DNA of 33,428 nucleotides, taken from positions 941,432-974,859 of the forward strand of contig BFEA01000559.1 in assembly GCA_003427395.1 (NCBI GenBank), in the 5' to 3' direction. The stretch comes from Chara braunii. Taxonomy: Eukaryota; Streptophyta; Charophyceae; Charales; Characeae. The notes under the pieces are model-generated. The model made no database searches. It saw only the letters and a program-made list of their open reading frames with translations, and had not been told where the DNA came from. Below, piece after piece: positions 1 through 10,197 of this stretch. How positions within the stretch are numbered: the stretch's first letter is position 1; each line of letters starts with the position of its first letter. Position numbers and translations under genes: made by a program.

Positions 1-218
1 GAGGTGGTTGGCTATGGTGGATGGGTGTGGATGATGGAGGAGGAAGAAGTTGGAAGGTGGTTGGCTATGGTGGACGGGTGCGGGTGATGGAGGGGGAAAA
101 AGGTGCAAGGTGGTTGGCTATGGAGGATGGGTGTGGGTGAGGAAGGAGGAAGAAGGTGCAAGGTGGTTGGCTATGGCGGAGGGGTGTCGGTGATGGAGGA
201 GGAAGGAGGTGGGAGGTG
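1..218. repeat. Minisatellite, 53-bp unit, about four copies
   Basis: The phrase GGTGGTTGGCTATGG recurs at 3, 57, 109 and 162, a period of 52-54 bp, each followed by GGATGGGTG-like and GGAGGAGGAAG-like text. A degraded echo (GGTGCAAGGTGGTCTTGGC) occurs near 308. The array is open at the left window edge. Open frames across it are by-products of the repeat and are not taken as genes. Confidence 0.9.
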
Positions 219-1085
219 TTTTGGGTTGTCCTTTGGACATCCCGACGGGGTAGATGGCCATGGTGGATGGAGTGAGGGAGGCGGCGTTGAAGGTGGTGAA
301 GGATGGAAGGTGCAAGGTGGTCTTGGCTCCGTGCCGCCCCTTTACCCAAGTGCCCGGGTCCGTTGCCACCTTACCCCTTAATCCCGGAGACAAAACCAAG
401 TCCCTCAGCACTCAATCTGCAGCTAATATGCAGAAAAAACACAGTCCTACATCAGGTACAACTGGCTGGGAAGTCGCAGAATCTGCAGATTTGCCGGTTG
501 TGGTAACTTACCACTTCCGCTGTTTTTTTCCGCAGGAGCGAAAATTCGGGGTACTCAGACCTGCGTTACCTGCCCCAAACGACATCAGAATCACCCAAAT
601 TTTGATGGGCCCTCTCACTGCGCGACAGGGAAGACCTCCACAAAATTTGGTGTCATCCGGACGTCGTTTGGGCAAAGTTGCCCGTTTCGGGCGTCGGCCA
701 TTCCCGGGGTGAGCAGTTTGCGGAAGTCCGTTTTCTGATTTTTTCAGAAAACGGACTCCGATGGCCTGCTGGGTCTGCAGGCCATCTGTTTATACTCAGA
801 ATATGAGGTCTGAGAATTCTCAGACTTCATCCCCAAGTTTTCAGCAGCGCTGTTGGCGACGTGCCGTTGGCTACATTTGGTCCGTTTTGCGTTTTCCGTG
901 CAATCTTCGCACCGGTGGGGGTTACTCTGTCTTTCCCCCAGACCCACAGCTACGTGGTAAAAAAAAAGACACAGCAACAGCTCCCTCTACCGGAAATCAG
1001 CAGTCTACCAACTTCACCAATTACCGCGTTCGAATAGAACACGGGGGGGGAGGGTGAATTCAGGCGATATCTAGTCTAGAGTAAG
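219..1085. other. Unassigned non-coding stretch
   Basis: No coding or RNA gene is recognisable here. The open frames are short, overlap on both strands and lack family motifs. The only structure I can support is the run of inverted repeats at 721-825, listed separately, and a G-run near 1044-1053. Confidence 0.6.
721..825. repeat. Three consecutive inverted repeats (hairpin cluster)
   Basis: Three palindromes follow each other. Arms 725-738 and 744-757 (AGTCCGTTTTCTGA and its complement) flank a T5 loop. Arms 761-769 and 777-785 (ATGGCCTGC/GCAGGCCAT) flank a 7-nt loop. An 18-bp perfect palindrome, GTCTGAGAATTCTCAGAC, lies at 808-825. No poly-T release site or adjacent gene suggests a terminator. 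The function is unknown. Confidence 0.85.
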
Positions 1086-3285
1086 GAGAGAAAGACAACA
1101 ATTTACTCAGCAGTGGAAAGCAGACGATGCCAACACTCTAGACTATTCAAAACACTAAATTGCATCAAGTTTTGAAGCTGCGAACCACACCCAAGTGAAC
1201 AATCAGGTGAAGCAAGGAGGAGGGAGGGGAAAAACACACTTTTTAGCACACACACACAATGGGGAAAGTTGCGTTGCACGTGGGGATAGAAAATCAGACT
1301 AAACAGCCACTCTACACTACTCAAACACGACACTACACCAAGATATGAGTTGCGATTCACATCCAAGTGGTAGAACAAGTGAAAGATGAAGATTGAGAGA
1401 GAAAATCACCCACATGAGCTCACACACACAAAGAGGGAAAGTTGCGATTCACATGGGAGAGGTAGAATAGGCAAAACACACACATTACACTACTCGTTCA
1501 CTACACTACACTAAGGTATGAACTGCGATTCACACCCAAGTGAAAGAACAAGTGAAGGATGAAGACAGAGAAAGAAAATCACAAGTATGAGCTCACACAC
1601 ACAAGGGGGAGAGTTGCGATTCACATGGGAGAGGTGGAATAGGCAAAACACACACACTACACTACTCAAACACTACACTACACCAAGATATGAGTTGNGA
1701 NTCACACCTTAGTGAGTGGACAAGTGAAGGATAAAGAATGAGAGAGAAAATCACTCACATGAGCTCACATACACAAGGGGGAAAATTACGATTCACATGG
1801 GGGAGGTAGAATAGACAAAACAAACACATTACACTACTTACACACTATACTACGCCAAAATATGAGTTACGATTCACACCCAAGTGAGAGGACAAGTGAA
1901 AGATGAAGAATCAGAGAGAAAATCATTCACATGGGCTTACATACACAAGGGGGAAGGTTGCGATTCACATGGGAGAGGTAGAATAGGCAAAACACACACA
2001 CTACACTACTCAAACACTACACTACATCACGATATGAGTTGTGATTCATCCCCAAGTGGTAGAACAAGTGAAAGATGAAGAATGAGAGAGAAAATCACTC
2101 TCATGGGCTCACATACGCAAGGGGGAAAGTTGCGATTCACATGGGATAGATAAAATAGATAAAACACACACACTACACTACTTAAACACCACTCTACACC
2201 AAGATATGAGTTGCGATTCACCCCCAAGTGGTAGAACAAGTGAAAGATGAAGAATGAGATAGAAAATCACTCACATGAGCTCACATACACAAGGGGGAAA
2301 AGAAGGAGTAGAATAGACAAAACACAGACATTACACCACTCAAACACTACACTACACCAAGATATGAGTTGCGATTCACACCCAAGTGAAAGAACAAGTG
2401 AAAGATGAAGATTGAGAGAGAAAATCACTCACATGAGCTCACATTCACAAGGGGGAAAGTTACGATTCACATGGGAGGAGTAGAATAGACAAAACACACA
2501 CATTACACTACCCAAACACTTCACTACACCAAGATATGAGTTGCGATTCATCCCCAAGTAGAAAAACAAGTAGAACATGGAGAATATGAGAGAAAATCAC
2601 AAGTTTGAACTCACATATACTAGGGAGAGAGTTGCGATTCACATGGGAGTGAAGAAATAGACAAAAGATGCACTTCACATCACTCAAACACTACTTGGCA
2701 TCAACATAGGAGTTGCGATTCACACCCAAGTAGAAAAACTTGTAGAACATGGGGAATATGAGAGAAAATAACAAGTTTGAGCTCATATACACCAGGGACA
2801 GAGTTGCGATTCACATGGGAGTGAAGAAATAGACAAAACATGCACTTCACATCACTCAAACACTAGTTGACATCAACATAGGAGTTGCGATTCACACCTG
2901 AGTAGAAAAACAAATAGAACATGGACAATATGAGAGAAAATCACAAGTTTGAGCTTACATACACTAGGGAGAGAGTTGCGATTCACATGGGAGTGAAAAA
3001 ATAGACAAAACATGCACTTCACATTGCTCAAACACTAGTTGACATCAACATAGGAGTTGCGATTCACACCCAAGTAGAAAAACGAGTAGAACATAGAGAA
3101 TATGAGAGAAAATCACAAGTTTAAGCTTACATACACGAGGAAGAGAGTTGCGATTCACATGAGAGTGAAGAAATAGACGAAACATGCACTTCACATCACT
3201 TAAATACTAGTTGACATCAACATTGGAGTTGCGATTTACACCCAAGTAGAAAAACTAGTGAAAAGTGACGAGAAGGAAAGAGAAT
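1086..3285. repeat. Satellite array, 172-bp unit, about 12-13 copies
   Basis: The landmark before GAGTTGCGATTCAC (AGATATG, later ACATAGG) occurs at 1341, 1514, 1686, 1858, 2030, 2202, 2360, 2532, 2704, 2876, 3048 and 3220. Every step is 172-173 bp except one of 158 bp, where a copy lacks the second half-site. Each unit holds two related half-sites, GTTGCGATTCACACCCAAG and GTTGCGATTCACATGGGAG, about 92 and 80 bp apart, so the unit is a diverged dimer. Units before about 2550 carry CACTACACTACACCAAGATATG. Later units carry ACTAGTTGACATCAACATAGG instead, a second subfamily. Two unresolved bases (1698, 1701) fall inside the array. The near-nucleosomal period is typical of satellite DNA; a centromeric or heterochromatic role is only inference. 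Confidence 0.95.
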
Positions 3286-3308
3286 CACTCACATAGACTC
3301 ACATACAT

Positions 3309-3528
3309 AAGGAGGAGGAGAGGAGGAAGATGGAGAGAAAAGGGGGGAGGAAGAAGGGGGAAAGGAAGAGGGAGAGGAAGGGGAAGAAGATAGAGAAGGA
3401 GAGGAAGAAGAAGAAGAAGAAGAAGAGGAGGAAGAAGAAGAAGAAGAGGAAGAAGAATTAAGAGAAGGAGAAGAAGAAGGGGAGGAGGAAGAGAGAGAGA
3501 GGAGGAAGAAGAGAAGGGAGGAGAAGGG
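3309..3528. repeat. Polypurine tract, (GAA/GGA)n-rich, 220 bp
   Basis: The plus strand is A/G only apart from four isolated T positions or TT pairs (for example in GATGG, GATAG and AATTAAG). It includes runs of GAA and GGA triplets. It starts about 25 bp after the last satellite unit. On the minus strand it reads as polyserine, which is an artefact of the triplet repeat. Mirror-symmetric stretches such as the (AAG)n run could form triplex DNA; that is inference. Confidence 0.9.
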
Positions 3529-3945
3529 CATGTATCTTTCCACTCACCCCTTGGATGTCTTCAACTCTCAACGAGGCTTCCTTCCTCTTGGCTATGGCTC
3601 TCTTCTCCTTCAAACCTTTCTCTCTCCTTTCTCCCCAAGTTGCCACAGACTCCTATTACCAAGGCTAGTGAGTCCACACCTTTACGAGGGCTAATAGGAC
3701 CCCTCTCAGCCTTGCCTTCTACCTCACTAGCCTGAGAGCTATGGCGGATCACCTCCTTCCACTACCACTAGCTTGTAAAATCCACCTCACGAGCTCACAA
3801 CCTCCTCTACACTCCCAGACTGGTAGGGGTTCCCCTCACCCCTCTCCAAGTAGCAGGGCTCTCGCGGGCTCATTCGAGCAGCATGGGGACTCCTCATGCA
3901 AATGTGAGTGTGGCGGACTGAATCCCTAGCTTATATAGGCTGGGA
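3529..3945 (-). other. Possible minus-strand promoter and leader remnant
   Basis: A TATATAAG box on the minus strand (plus-strand positions 3930-3937) is followed in that direction by about 400 bp of mixed sequence. A 63-codon open frame from a GTG start (3752-3561) lies within it. The translated peptide is charged and matches no family I know. The arrangement would fit a decayed LTR or promoter region, but no LTR ends or partner copy can be identified. I give it low weight. Confidence 0.2.
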
Positions 3946-6145
3946 ACAGTAGTCTGGCCAGCCCATTGGCCTCCTCAAGTGCCCCATAGTGAACCGAGGT
4001 ACCCTTAAGGCCAATTTTCACCTCTAGGTCTCTCCGGGGGCACTTGGGCCTCTTGTTGGTCAGGTTCATGCAGTCCAAGTGGTTAGTACCAACTCGGTTT
4101 GCCCCTTGGGCCTTCTTCCAGCCTCCTATCCTTTGGAAAATGCTGCCCCCTTGAATCCAAGGTCCGGGGGGTAGCCTATATTAGAGAAAAAGGCCTAGTG
4201 GGCCTTTTTCTCGATTTTTTTCTAGTTTCGGCCTCCCTTGGGTAGGCCGGACCATTTTTTCAAGTGGCGGCACATTTTCAGCCTTGGATCAGGCTGAAAT
4301 CCAAGGCCACCAATATTTTGAGCTACCCCATGGTGGTCCTTGGTTCAATTTTGAGCCTATAGGCTCAATTTTTTAATTTTTGGTGCATCTGGCTCTCTTT
4401 TTGGCCAAATGCATTGTTTCGTCTTTTTCCTTCTTTTGTTTCTTTCCATTTTTGGCTGCCACCTCATTCCGGATCTAGCCATTTTGTGCTGGCCTACAAA
4501 AAACGGTTGTTTTCTCTCCACCATGTCATCTGATCTCAGATCCATGACTCAAAAGAAAACCGGATTTCCCCCTTTTGCTTTTTCTTTTATTTTTGTCTTT
4601 CTAATTCAGATTTTGTTGAGATATCACCCTTGGGGCCATATCTGAGCAATCCGGCCTGCACTCCTTAGATCTAGGAGGAGTGAGGTCATCATTGGGACCT
4701 GGTAGTCCCTACCGCAGCCATCCCAATGGGCCGGCATATTCTCCTCCACCCTTTTCTCCTACTTTGTCTCATTCTCCCTCCTTTTTCTCTTCTTTTTCTT
4801 TTCTTTTTCTTTTATTTTTGCCGTGACATGTGTCAATTTGATGTGCACTCTCTTTCTAGGCCTTAGAGCCTTGATTGTGGCCAGGTTCATGGGCCGGCTA
4901 TTGGCCGTTGCACCCCGGCCTACCAAGGTGGCATGCCCTTGTCCCTAGGGAGCCCATTTTTCTTATGTTAGTCTCCATTTTGAGCCCCTTTGGCTCCGAT
5001 TTTTCTTGGCTAGCCTATTTTCTCGATTGGAGCCCTTTGGGCCATTGTTTTCTTAGGCCTAGCTTGTCCGCAATACCCCGGACTGTTGGGCAGCCCTCCC
5101 CTTATTTATTATTATTTTTTTGTTTCTTACTATCGTTTTCAGCCGTTGGAGCCCGACTAATGTTTGCGCTAGTGGTGCTAATATTATTTCGCCGTCGAGA
5201 TCCTCGATCTCAACGTTGCCGTTTGCCTTGCACCGGCCTTCCCTACCTCGGCTAGCGGTTTGCCCTTGGGACACCTCAAATCCCCGCCGCTTCCCGTACT
5301 AGTTCCATTTTTCCGTTTCGCCGGCGGTGCTGTCGACAAAGCCCAATTTTCGACAATTTTTATTTGGGTCCCTTTAGCCCCCGGCGTCATTCCGGTTGAC
5401 GCCCAATTTTTATTTGGGACTTCCCATGTCCGTGGCAGTCCCGTTTTATTCTTTCCGTGTGCCCCAAGTCCTGTCGATAATTTCCCGGCTGTGGAACCCT
5501 TCCGTGTCATCTCCGTTTTACCGTCACGCCCCCCCTAGGCCCGCGGCGCCGTTTTTTAGCTTTCCGAGCATGTTGCGGTCCATTTTCCCTTGGCCCGAGC
5601 ATCCTTATGCAGTCCGTTATTTCTCGGACTGCATCCACAACCAATTTTCTAGTCCCACAGCCCCGCATCATGCCCCATGCCCAAGGAAAATGAAGCGTTA
5701 GTTTCCCTAAGGCAATCGGGCTCAATTTTGGCTCCCGGAGCCCCGAAACCTTATGTTTGCCCCTCCTTATGTAGTTCGTTGCAACTAGGACTGCAGTAGG
5801 GGCTGTTTTCTTTATCCTAATGCCCCACAATTAGCCCCTAACTGAAAGAAATTAAAATGGTCAACTCCCTAGTGCATCCGGTCTCCATTTTGGCTCCCGG
5901 TGCACCTAAAACATGTGTTTGGCCTCTCCTATGCAATCCGTTATTTTTCAGTTGTTAGGGGCCTTGGTTTTCTTTAATTTTCTCTGCATGAATCAAAGAA
6001 AATCAAGGTCCTTTGTAACCGCCACATTGCCAAAATGAATCTGGTCTAAAATCTTTCCCCTAGGTGGCCGTTTTCGTCCGTTAGTGCCCTTCTGACTTCC
6101 CCTCCCCTTTTTCTTTTCTTTTCTTTTCTTTTTCTTTTCTTTTTT
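3946..6145. other. Decayed spacer-like DNA with hairpins and a 160-bp degenerate tandem repeat
   Basis: No gene is recognised. The region is pyrimidine-rich on the plus strand. It contains a 12-bp perfect hairpin (GAGAAAAAGGCC at 4184-4195 with 4201-4212), an 18-bp palindrome TTGAGCCTATAGGCTCAA (4351-4368) and a 10-bp hairpin ATGCAGTCCG/CGGACTGCAT (5607-5616 with 5625-5634). Between 5600 and 6000 the words TATGCAGTCCGTTATTT, TATGTAGTTCGTTGCAA and TATGCAATCCGTTATTT recur at about 5606, 5768 and 5929. The words GGCTCAATTTTGGCTCCCGG and GGTCTCCATTTTGGCTCCCG recur 160 bp apart, giving a unit of about 160 bp. Open frames here look incidental. Confidence 0.55.
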
Positions 6146-6510
6146 TTTCTTCCACATGTTGGCAGTTGGTACTTCGCAGTCCCTACTTGTTGCAATCCCA
6201 ACTGACGGCCAACTCAGTCATCCTCTCTCACCTCTCATTTTTTTTTTCTTTTCTTTTTCTTTGTGCATGCCAAGTGTCAACCAGCCGTTAAGGACATTTT
6301 CTCATTTTTCTTTTCTTTTTCCTCCTTTCTTGGACAGTTGGGACTTGGCAGTCCGTACTTGCTGCAGTCCCAACTGATGGCTAACTCACTCACTCACTCC
6401 TCTCACTCTCCTTGTCCTATTTTCCCACATTTTATTTTTATTTTTATTTTTATTTTTGCATGTCAAGTGTCAACTAGCCGTTAAGGCCCTTTTCTTGCCT
6501 CTTCCTTTTA
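6146..6510. repeat. Diverged direct duplication, about 175 bp per copy
   Basis: Copy one runs from CAGTTGGTACTTCGCAGTCC (6163) through CAAGTGTCAACCAGCCGTTA (ending 6290). Copy two runs from CAGTTGGGACTTGGCAGTCC (6335) through CAAGTGTCAACTAGCCGTTA. Between the conserved blocks lie (T)n/(TTTTA)n/(CTTTT)n tracts that differ in length, so the offset grows from 172 to 193 bp. Copy two contains a perfect stem AGTTGGGACT (6336-6345) with AGTCCCAACT (6366-6375). Confidence 0.85.
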
Positions 6511-6609
6511 GTTTTGACCCTTCCAATGCCCAAGGGCAAACCCGTTATTTTTCGGACACACACATATCGTGCCATTATTTTTCCTTGGGACGTCACAGTT
6601 CCCGCCACT

Positions 6610-6957
6610 TGTCCCACACTAGTCCCCGACACTAGTCTTAGTCCCGTGTGGTCCCCGACACTTTGTCCCACCGGTACCGCATTTTTTGTCTGGTCTCGTG
6701 TGATCCCCGACACTTTATCCCACCAGTACCGCATTTTTGTCTAGTCCCGTGTGGTCCCCGACACTTTATCCCACTGGTACCATATTTTTGCCTAGTCTCG
6801 TGTGGTCCCCGGCACTTTGTCCCTCCGGTACCACATTCTTGCCTAGTCCCGTGTGGTCCCCGACACTTTGTCCCACCGGTACCACATTTTTGCCTAGTCC
6901 CGCGTGGTCCCCGACACTTTGTCATGCCGGTACATATCCCGCAGGTGGTCCCGTTGA
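6610..6957. repeat. Tandem array, 49-52-bp unit, about six to seven copies
   Basis: The unit reads roughly GTGGTCCCCGACACTTTGTC followed by CCACCGGTACCGCATTTTTG and TCTAGTCCC. It is repeated with CpG-rich and transition-type differences. The first copy (from about 6615) and the last (after CATGCCGGTACAT) are degenerate. Conserved frames on both strands simply follow the near-multiple-of-three period. There are no spacers of unrelated sequence, so this is not a CRISPR array. Confidence 0.9.
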
Positions 6958-7457
6958 CACTCTTGCCATTTTTCTGCCTCCTGGCAGCCTCCTTTCCTTG
7001 TGTCTTTTCGCGTCCCGCGCACCGTCTTCCCCGGGTGTGGGTCCTTACTTGGCCTGTGGCCCCCTTGGCCCTCTCGACGCCGCATCCCGGTAGCCCCCCT
7101 TGGTCTGGGCTACATCTTCATGCGCCGGTACCTCACTTGTCGTCTTCTCCCTTTCTTTCTCATTGCGGCGCACACCCTACGTCATTACTTATTTCAACTG
7201 TCCTTCTCCTTTTTCGGGGGAAGGGTCGCCTTTGTTGTTTTCTTGCGGTCATTTGCCGCCTCTCATTCCATTAATTTTCTCGCGGTTCCATGGCCCCAGC
7301 GACTCCGGGCAGCCTCTAGATCCAAGTGTCTGTGCCTACGCCTTCAATTCTTCCAACATTCTTGCCTCCGGTTTTCCCTACCGTGCACAATTTGGTCATA
7401 TACAGCCTCTCGAGTGACGGGAAGTTATTCGGGACTCAACAGTCCCGACAACGTGTC
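6958..7457. other. Region where ITS1/5.8S would be expected, but none found
   Basis: This lies immediately 3' of the 18S-like gene (minus strand), where ITS1 and 5.8S should follow. The highly conserved 5.8S core (GAATTGCAGAATTC and its neighbours) is not present in 3540-7457 on either strand. The rRNA copy is therefore not part of a normal rDNA unit. No coding feature is supported. Two plus-strand frames are open for 100-200 codons, but they run through the tandem array and carry no motifs. Confidence 0.5.
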
Positions 7458-7470
7458 AATGATCCTTCCA

Positions 7471-7528
<58 letters not shown>

Positions 7529-8014
7529 ATAAACTTCTCACTGCATCCCCAACGGCAAACCGTCGAGATCACCGTAATCCAGACACTTCACCACACCATT
7601 CAATCGGTAGGAGCAACAGGCGGTGTGTACAAAGGGCAGGGACGTAATCAGCGTGAGCTGATGACTCGCGCTTACTAGGCATTCCTCGTTCAAGATCGAT
7701 AATTACAACAATCTATCCTTGTCAAGATTAACCTTAAGAAGGTTACCCGGGCCTTTCGACCCAGGCTAGCGACTCGTTGGATTCATCACTGCAGCGCGCG
7801 TGCGGCCCAGAACATCTAAGGGCATTACAAACCTGCTATTGCCTCAAACTTCCGTTGGCTAGTCGTCCAACAGTTCCTCTAAGAAGCTGGCCACGAGGAA
7901 AGGTCCCCATGTAGCTATTTAGCAGGCCGAGGTCTCGTTCGTTAACAAAATTAACCAGATAAATCACTCCACCAACTAAGAACGNCCATGCACCACCACC
8001 CATAGAATCAAGAG

Positions 8015-8048
<34 letters not shown>

Positions 8049-8098
8049 CACCTGGTGAGTTTCCCCGTGTTGAGTCAAATTAAGCCGCAGGCTCCACG

Positions 8099-8165
<67 letters not shown>

Positions 8166-8232
8166 TAAACTGTGATTTCTCACAAGGTGCTGGCAGAGTC
8201 ATCCAATAGACATCCGCCAATCCCTAGTCGGN

Positions 8233-8272
<40 letters not shown>

Positions 8273-8907
8273 TGATCCCCCAACTTTCGTTCTTGATTAA
8301 TGAGAACGTCCTTGGCAAATGCTTTCGCAGAAGTTCGTCATCCATAAATCTAAGAATTTCACCTCTGACAATGGAATATGAATGCCCCCAACCGTCTCTA
8401 TTAATCATTACTCCAATCTCGAAGACCAACGAAATAGGACCAGAGTCCTATCGCGTTATTCCACGCTAATATGTTCAGAGTACAGACCTGCTTTTAACAC
8501 TGGATCCCAGCCAATAAAGGCAACGAACGCATACCCGACAAGAAAGGCGAAAGGGTCGATACACACCCGCAAGAGCGGACGAACCCTTCCCACCTAAAAT
8601 CCAAGTACGAGCTTTTTAACTTCAACATCTTAAATATACGCTATTGGAGCTGGAATTACCTCAACTGCTGGCACCAAACTTGCCCTCCAATGGATCCTCG
8701 TTCACGGAGTTTACGACTGTTCTCATTCCAATTACCGGACTCGTAAGAGCCCAGTATTGTTATTTATTGTCANTACCTCCCTATGTCAGGATTGCTTAAT
8801 TTATGCGCCTGCTGCCTTCCTTGGATGTGGTAGCCATCTCTCAGGCTCCCTCTCCGGAATCGAACCCTAATTCTCGGTCACCCGTTACCACCATGGTAGG
8901 CCTCTAT
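7458..8907 (-). pseudogene. 18S small-subunit rRNA pseudogene, 5' end missing
   Basis: The reverse complement follows nuclear 18S rRNA from about E. coli-equivalent helix 11 to the 3' end GGTGAACCTGTGGAAGGATC. The first 320-350 nt of a roughly 1.8-kb gene are absent, cut at an LTR boundary. Green-lineage signatures are present: AACGAGGATCCATTGGAGGG, CTCCTACCGATTGAATGG and CCTTATCATTTAGAGGAAGG. It is not functional. The 530-loop, normally GTGCCAGCAGCCGCGGTAA, reads GTGCCAGCAGTTGAGGTAA (near 8660-8680). The decoding-site stretch ACACCGCCCGTCGCTCC reads ACACCGCCTGTTGCTCC. GCTCGTAGTTGGA reads GCTCGTACTTGGA. Many other changes are transitions at CpG, with some transversions. Unresolved bases occur at 7985, 8232 and 8773. 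No 5.8S or 28S follows. Confidence 0.93.
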
Positions 8908-10082
8908 TGTTCCATAGTGTAACGGTGCAGACCAGAACAAGAACCGACCTCTCTCACAAAGTACAAGATAGCATAGCGGAAGACTTAGATACCAATGATC
9001 CGAACAATCAATATTGCAATGCAGGGCCGAACATACATCATCATCATGAATCCATGGTGTGAAGGGGTCTGGCGCTCACTCAGGAAGAATGCGTCAACCC
9101 CAAGCATACACAGACGAAGAAGAGGGGGGTTAGTCGAAGAAGAGGGGTAGATGGAAATGTCGTCAACACCAAGTCTTCGGCACAGGCCCAAATAGTCCCT
9201 CGTCTAAATGTCTGAATCCCAATGTTGAGTATGGATCCAATGTCGTCAAGTCTCAAGTCACAACTCTCTCTCTCTGTCGTAGTCCGCTGATACCGAGAAG
9301 TCAGGTAGTGAGAGGGTGAAGAAGAGATGGTGGACTTAGAAGAGGAAGAAGAAGAACTCTCTCTCTCTCTCTCAGTCCGGTACTAAACTGTGAAGTTAGC
9401 GCCTTGATGCAGGTACCTTGAAGATGAAGCTGGAGTTATGACACCACAGGTAAGTCTCCCTGGCCTCCGCCAACCATCTCTCTGTCTCGCCTCCTCTACC
9501 TCTACTAGCGCTCAGCGCTGAAGACTACTGCTACTGCTACTAGCGCCCAACGCTGAAAACTACTACTAGCGCTAAGCTACTCCTGCAACGCTCCTCCATA
9601 GTGCTGCTGCCGAATCATGAAGACTACTACTGTCTCGGCCTCTGACTGCCCGTGAAGTGCATGGGAACTCCCTATGTACTACTCGGACTGCCTCCTGACT
9701 ATCTGCAGCTGCAGGGCAGGGCAGTCCAGGAGGCTGCTCTTACCAATGCTGAAGTGAGTCAGGGCCTGCCGCTGCAGCTCCTGCTGAGGCTGGCGTGGGG
9801 ATCAGGCCAAAAATAGCCTGTTCCGAAACCCTGGTTTGGTGCCTGAGTGTTAGGGCAGGTCGATCTTATGAGGGCCCGAAAGTGGCCCTCTGTTTCAGGC
9901 TGAAAAGGCTGCGGGCCTGAAAGGACCTGTTTTAGGCTGAAACGACATAGGGCCGGCAGACCCTCGTTCTTTAGTCTTTCAGGCTGAAACGACACGGGGC
10001 TTGTAATCTCTTGTTTCTAGGTCTTTAGGCTGAGACTGCGGGACAGGCCCTGCAGGCCCGTGTGGCTGCACAGTATGCCACA
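8908..10082 (-). mobile_element. 3' LTR of a Ty3 chromovirus, 1175 bp
   Basis: On the minus strand it begins TGTGGCATACTG right after a polypurine tract (GGCGGGGG, 10083-10090) that follows the pol end. It finishes GTTACACTATGGAACA exactly where 18S similarity starts (8907/8908). The TG...CA ends with imperfect inverted repeat TGT/ACA fit an LTR. It contains (CT)n runs, a CAGCGCTGAGCGCTAG-type repeat block (9500-9600) and four TTTCAGCCTGAAA-like palindromes in the U3-like part. A short minus frame (9995-9759) over these palindromes is not considered a gene. The matching 5' LTR and target duplication lie outside what can be seen. Confidence 0.8.
9890..10035. promoter_or_regulatory. Four imperfect palindromes in the LTR, candidate regulatory motif
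   Basis: Plus-strand words TTTCAGGCTGAAAAGG (about 9895), TTTTAGGCTGAAACGACA (about 9933), TTTCAGGCTGAAACGACA (about 9978) and TTTAGGCTGAGAC (about 10025) are variants of the palindrome TTTCAG-GC-TGAAA spaced about 40-48 bp apart. In the element's orientation they lie 50-190 bp into the LTR, the usual place for U3 enhancers. A protein-binding role is inference. Confidence 0.45.
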
Positions 10083-10197
10083 CCCCCGCCTGCTTGAAAG
10101 ACCGAACTTACCTGCTAGGGCGAAGCTGTCTGTCTGAGGGAGGGACCACAGTTCGGGTGGGAGGGGCAGGTCGTGAAGGTCCCTGAGCTAACCTTTG

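Noticed and set aside
3289-3543. Minus-strand frame coding for polyserine
   Set aside because: It is the translation of the (GAA/GGA)n polypurine tract and has no non-repetitive part.
6610-6957. Possible CRISPR-like array
   Set aside because: The units are contiguous with no variable spacers, and the DNA is eukaryotic; it is a simple tandem array.
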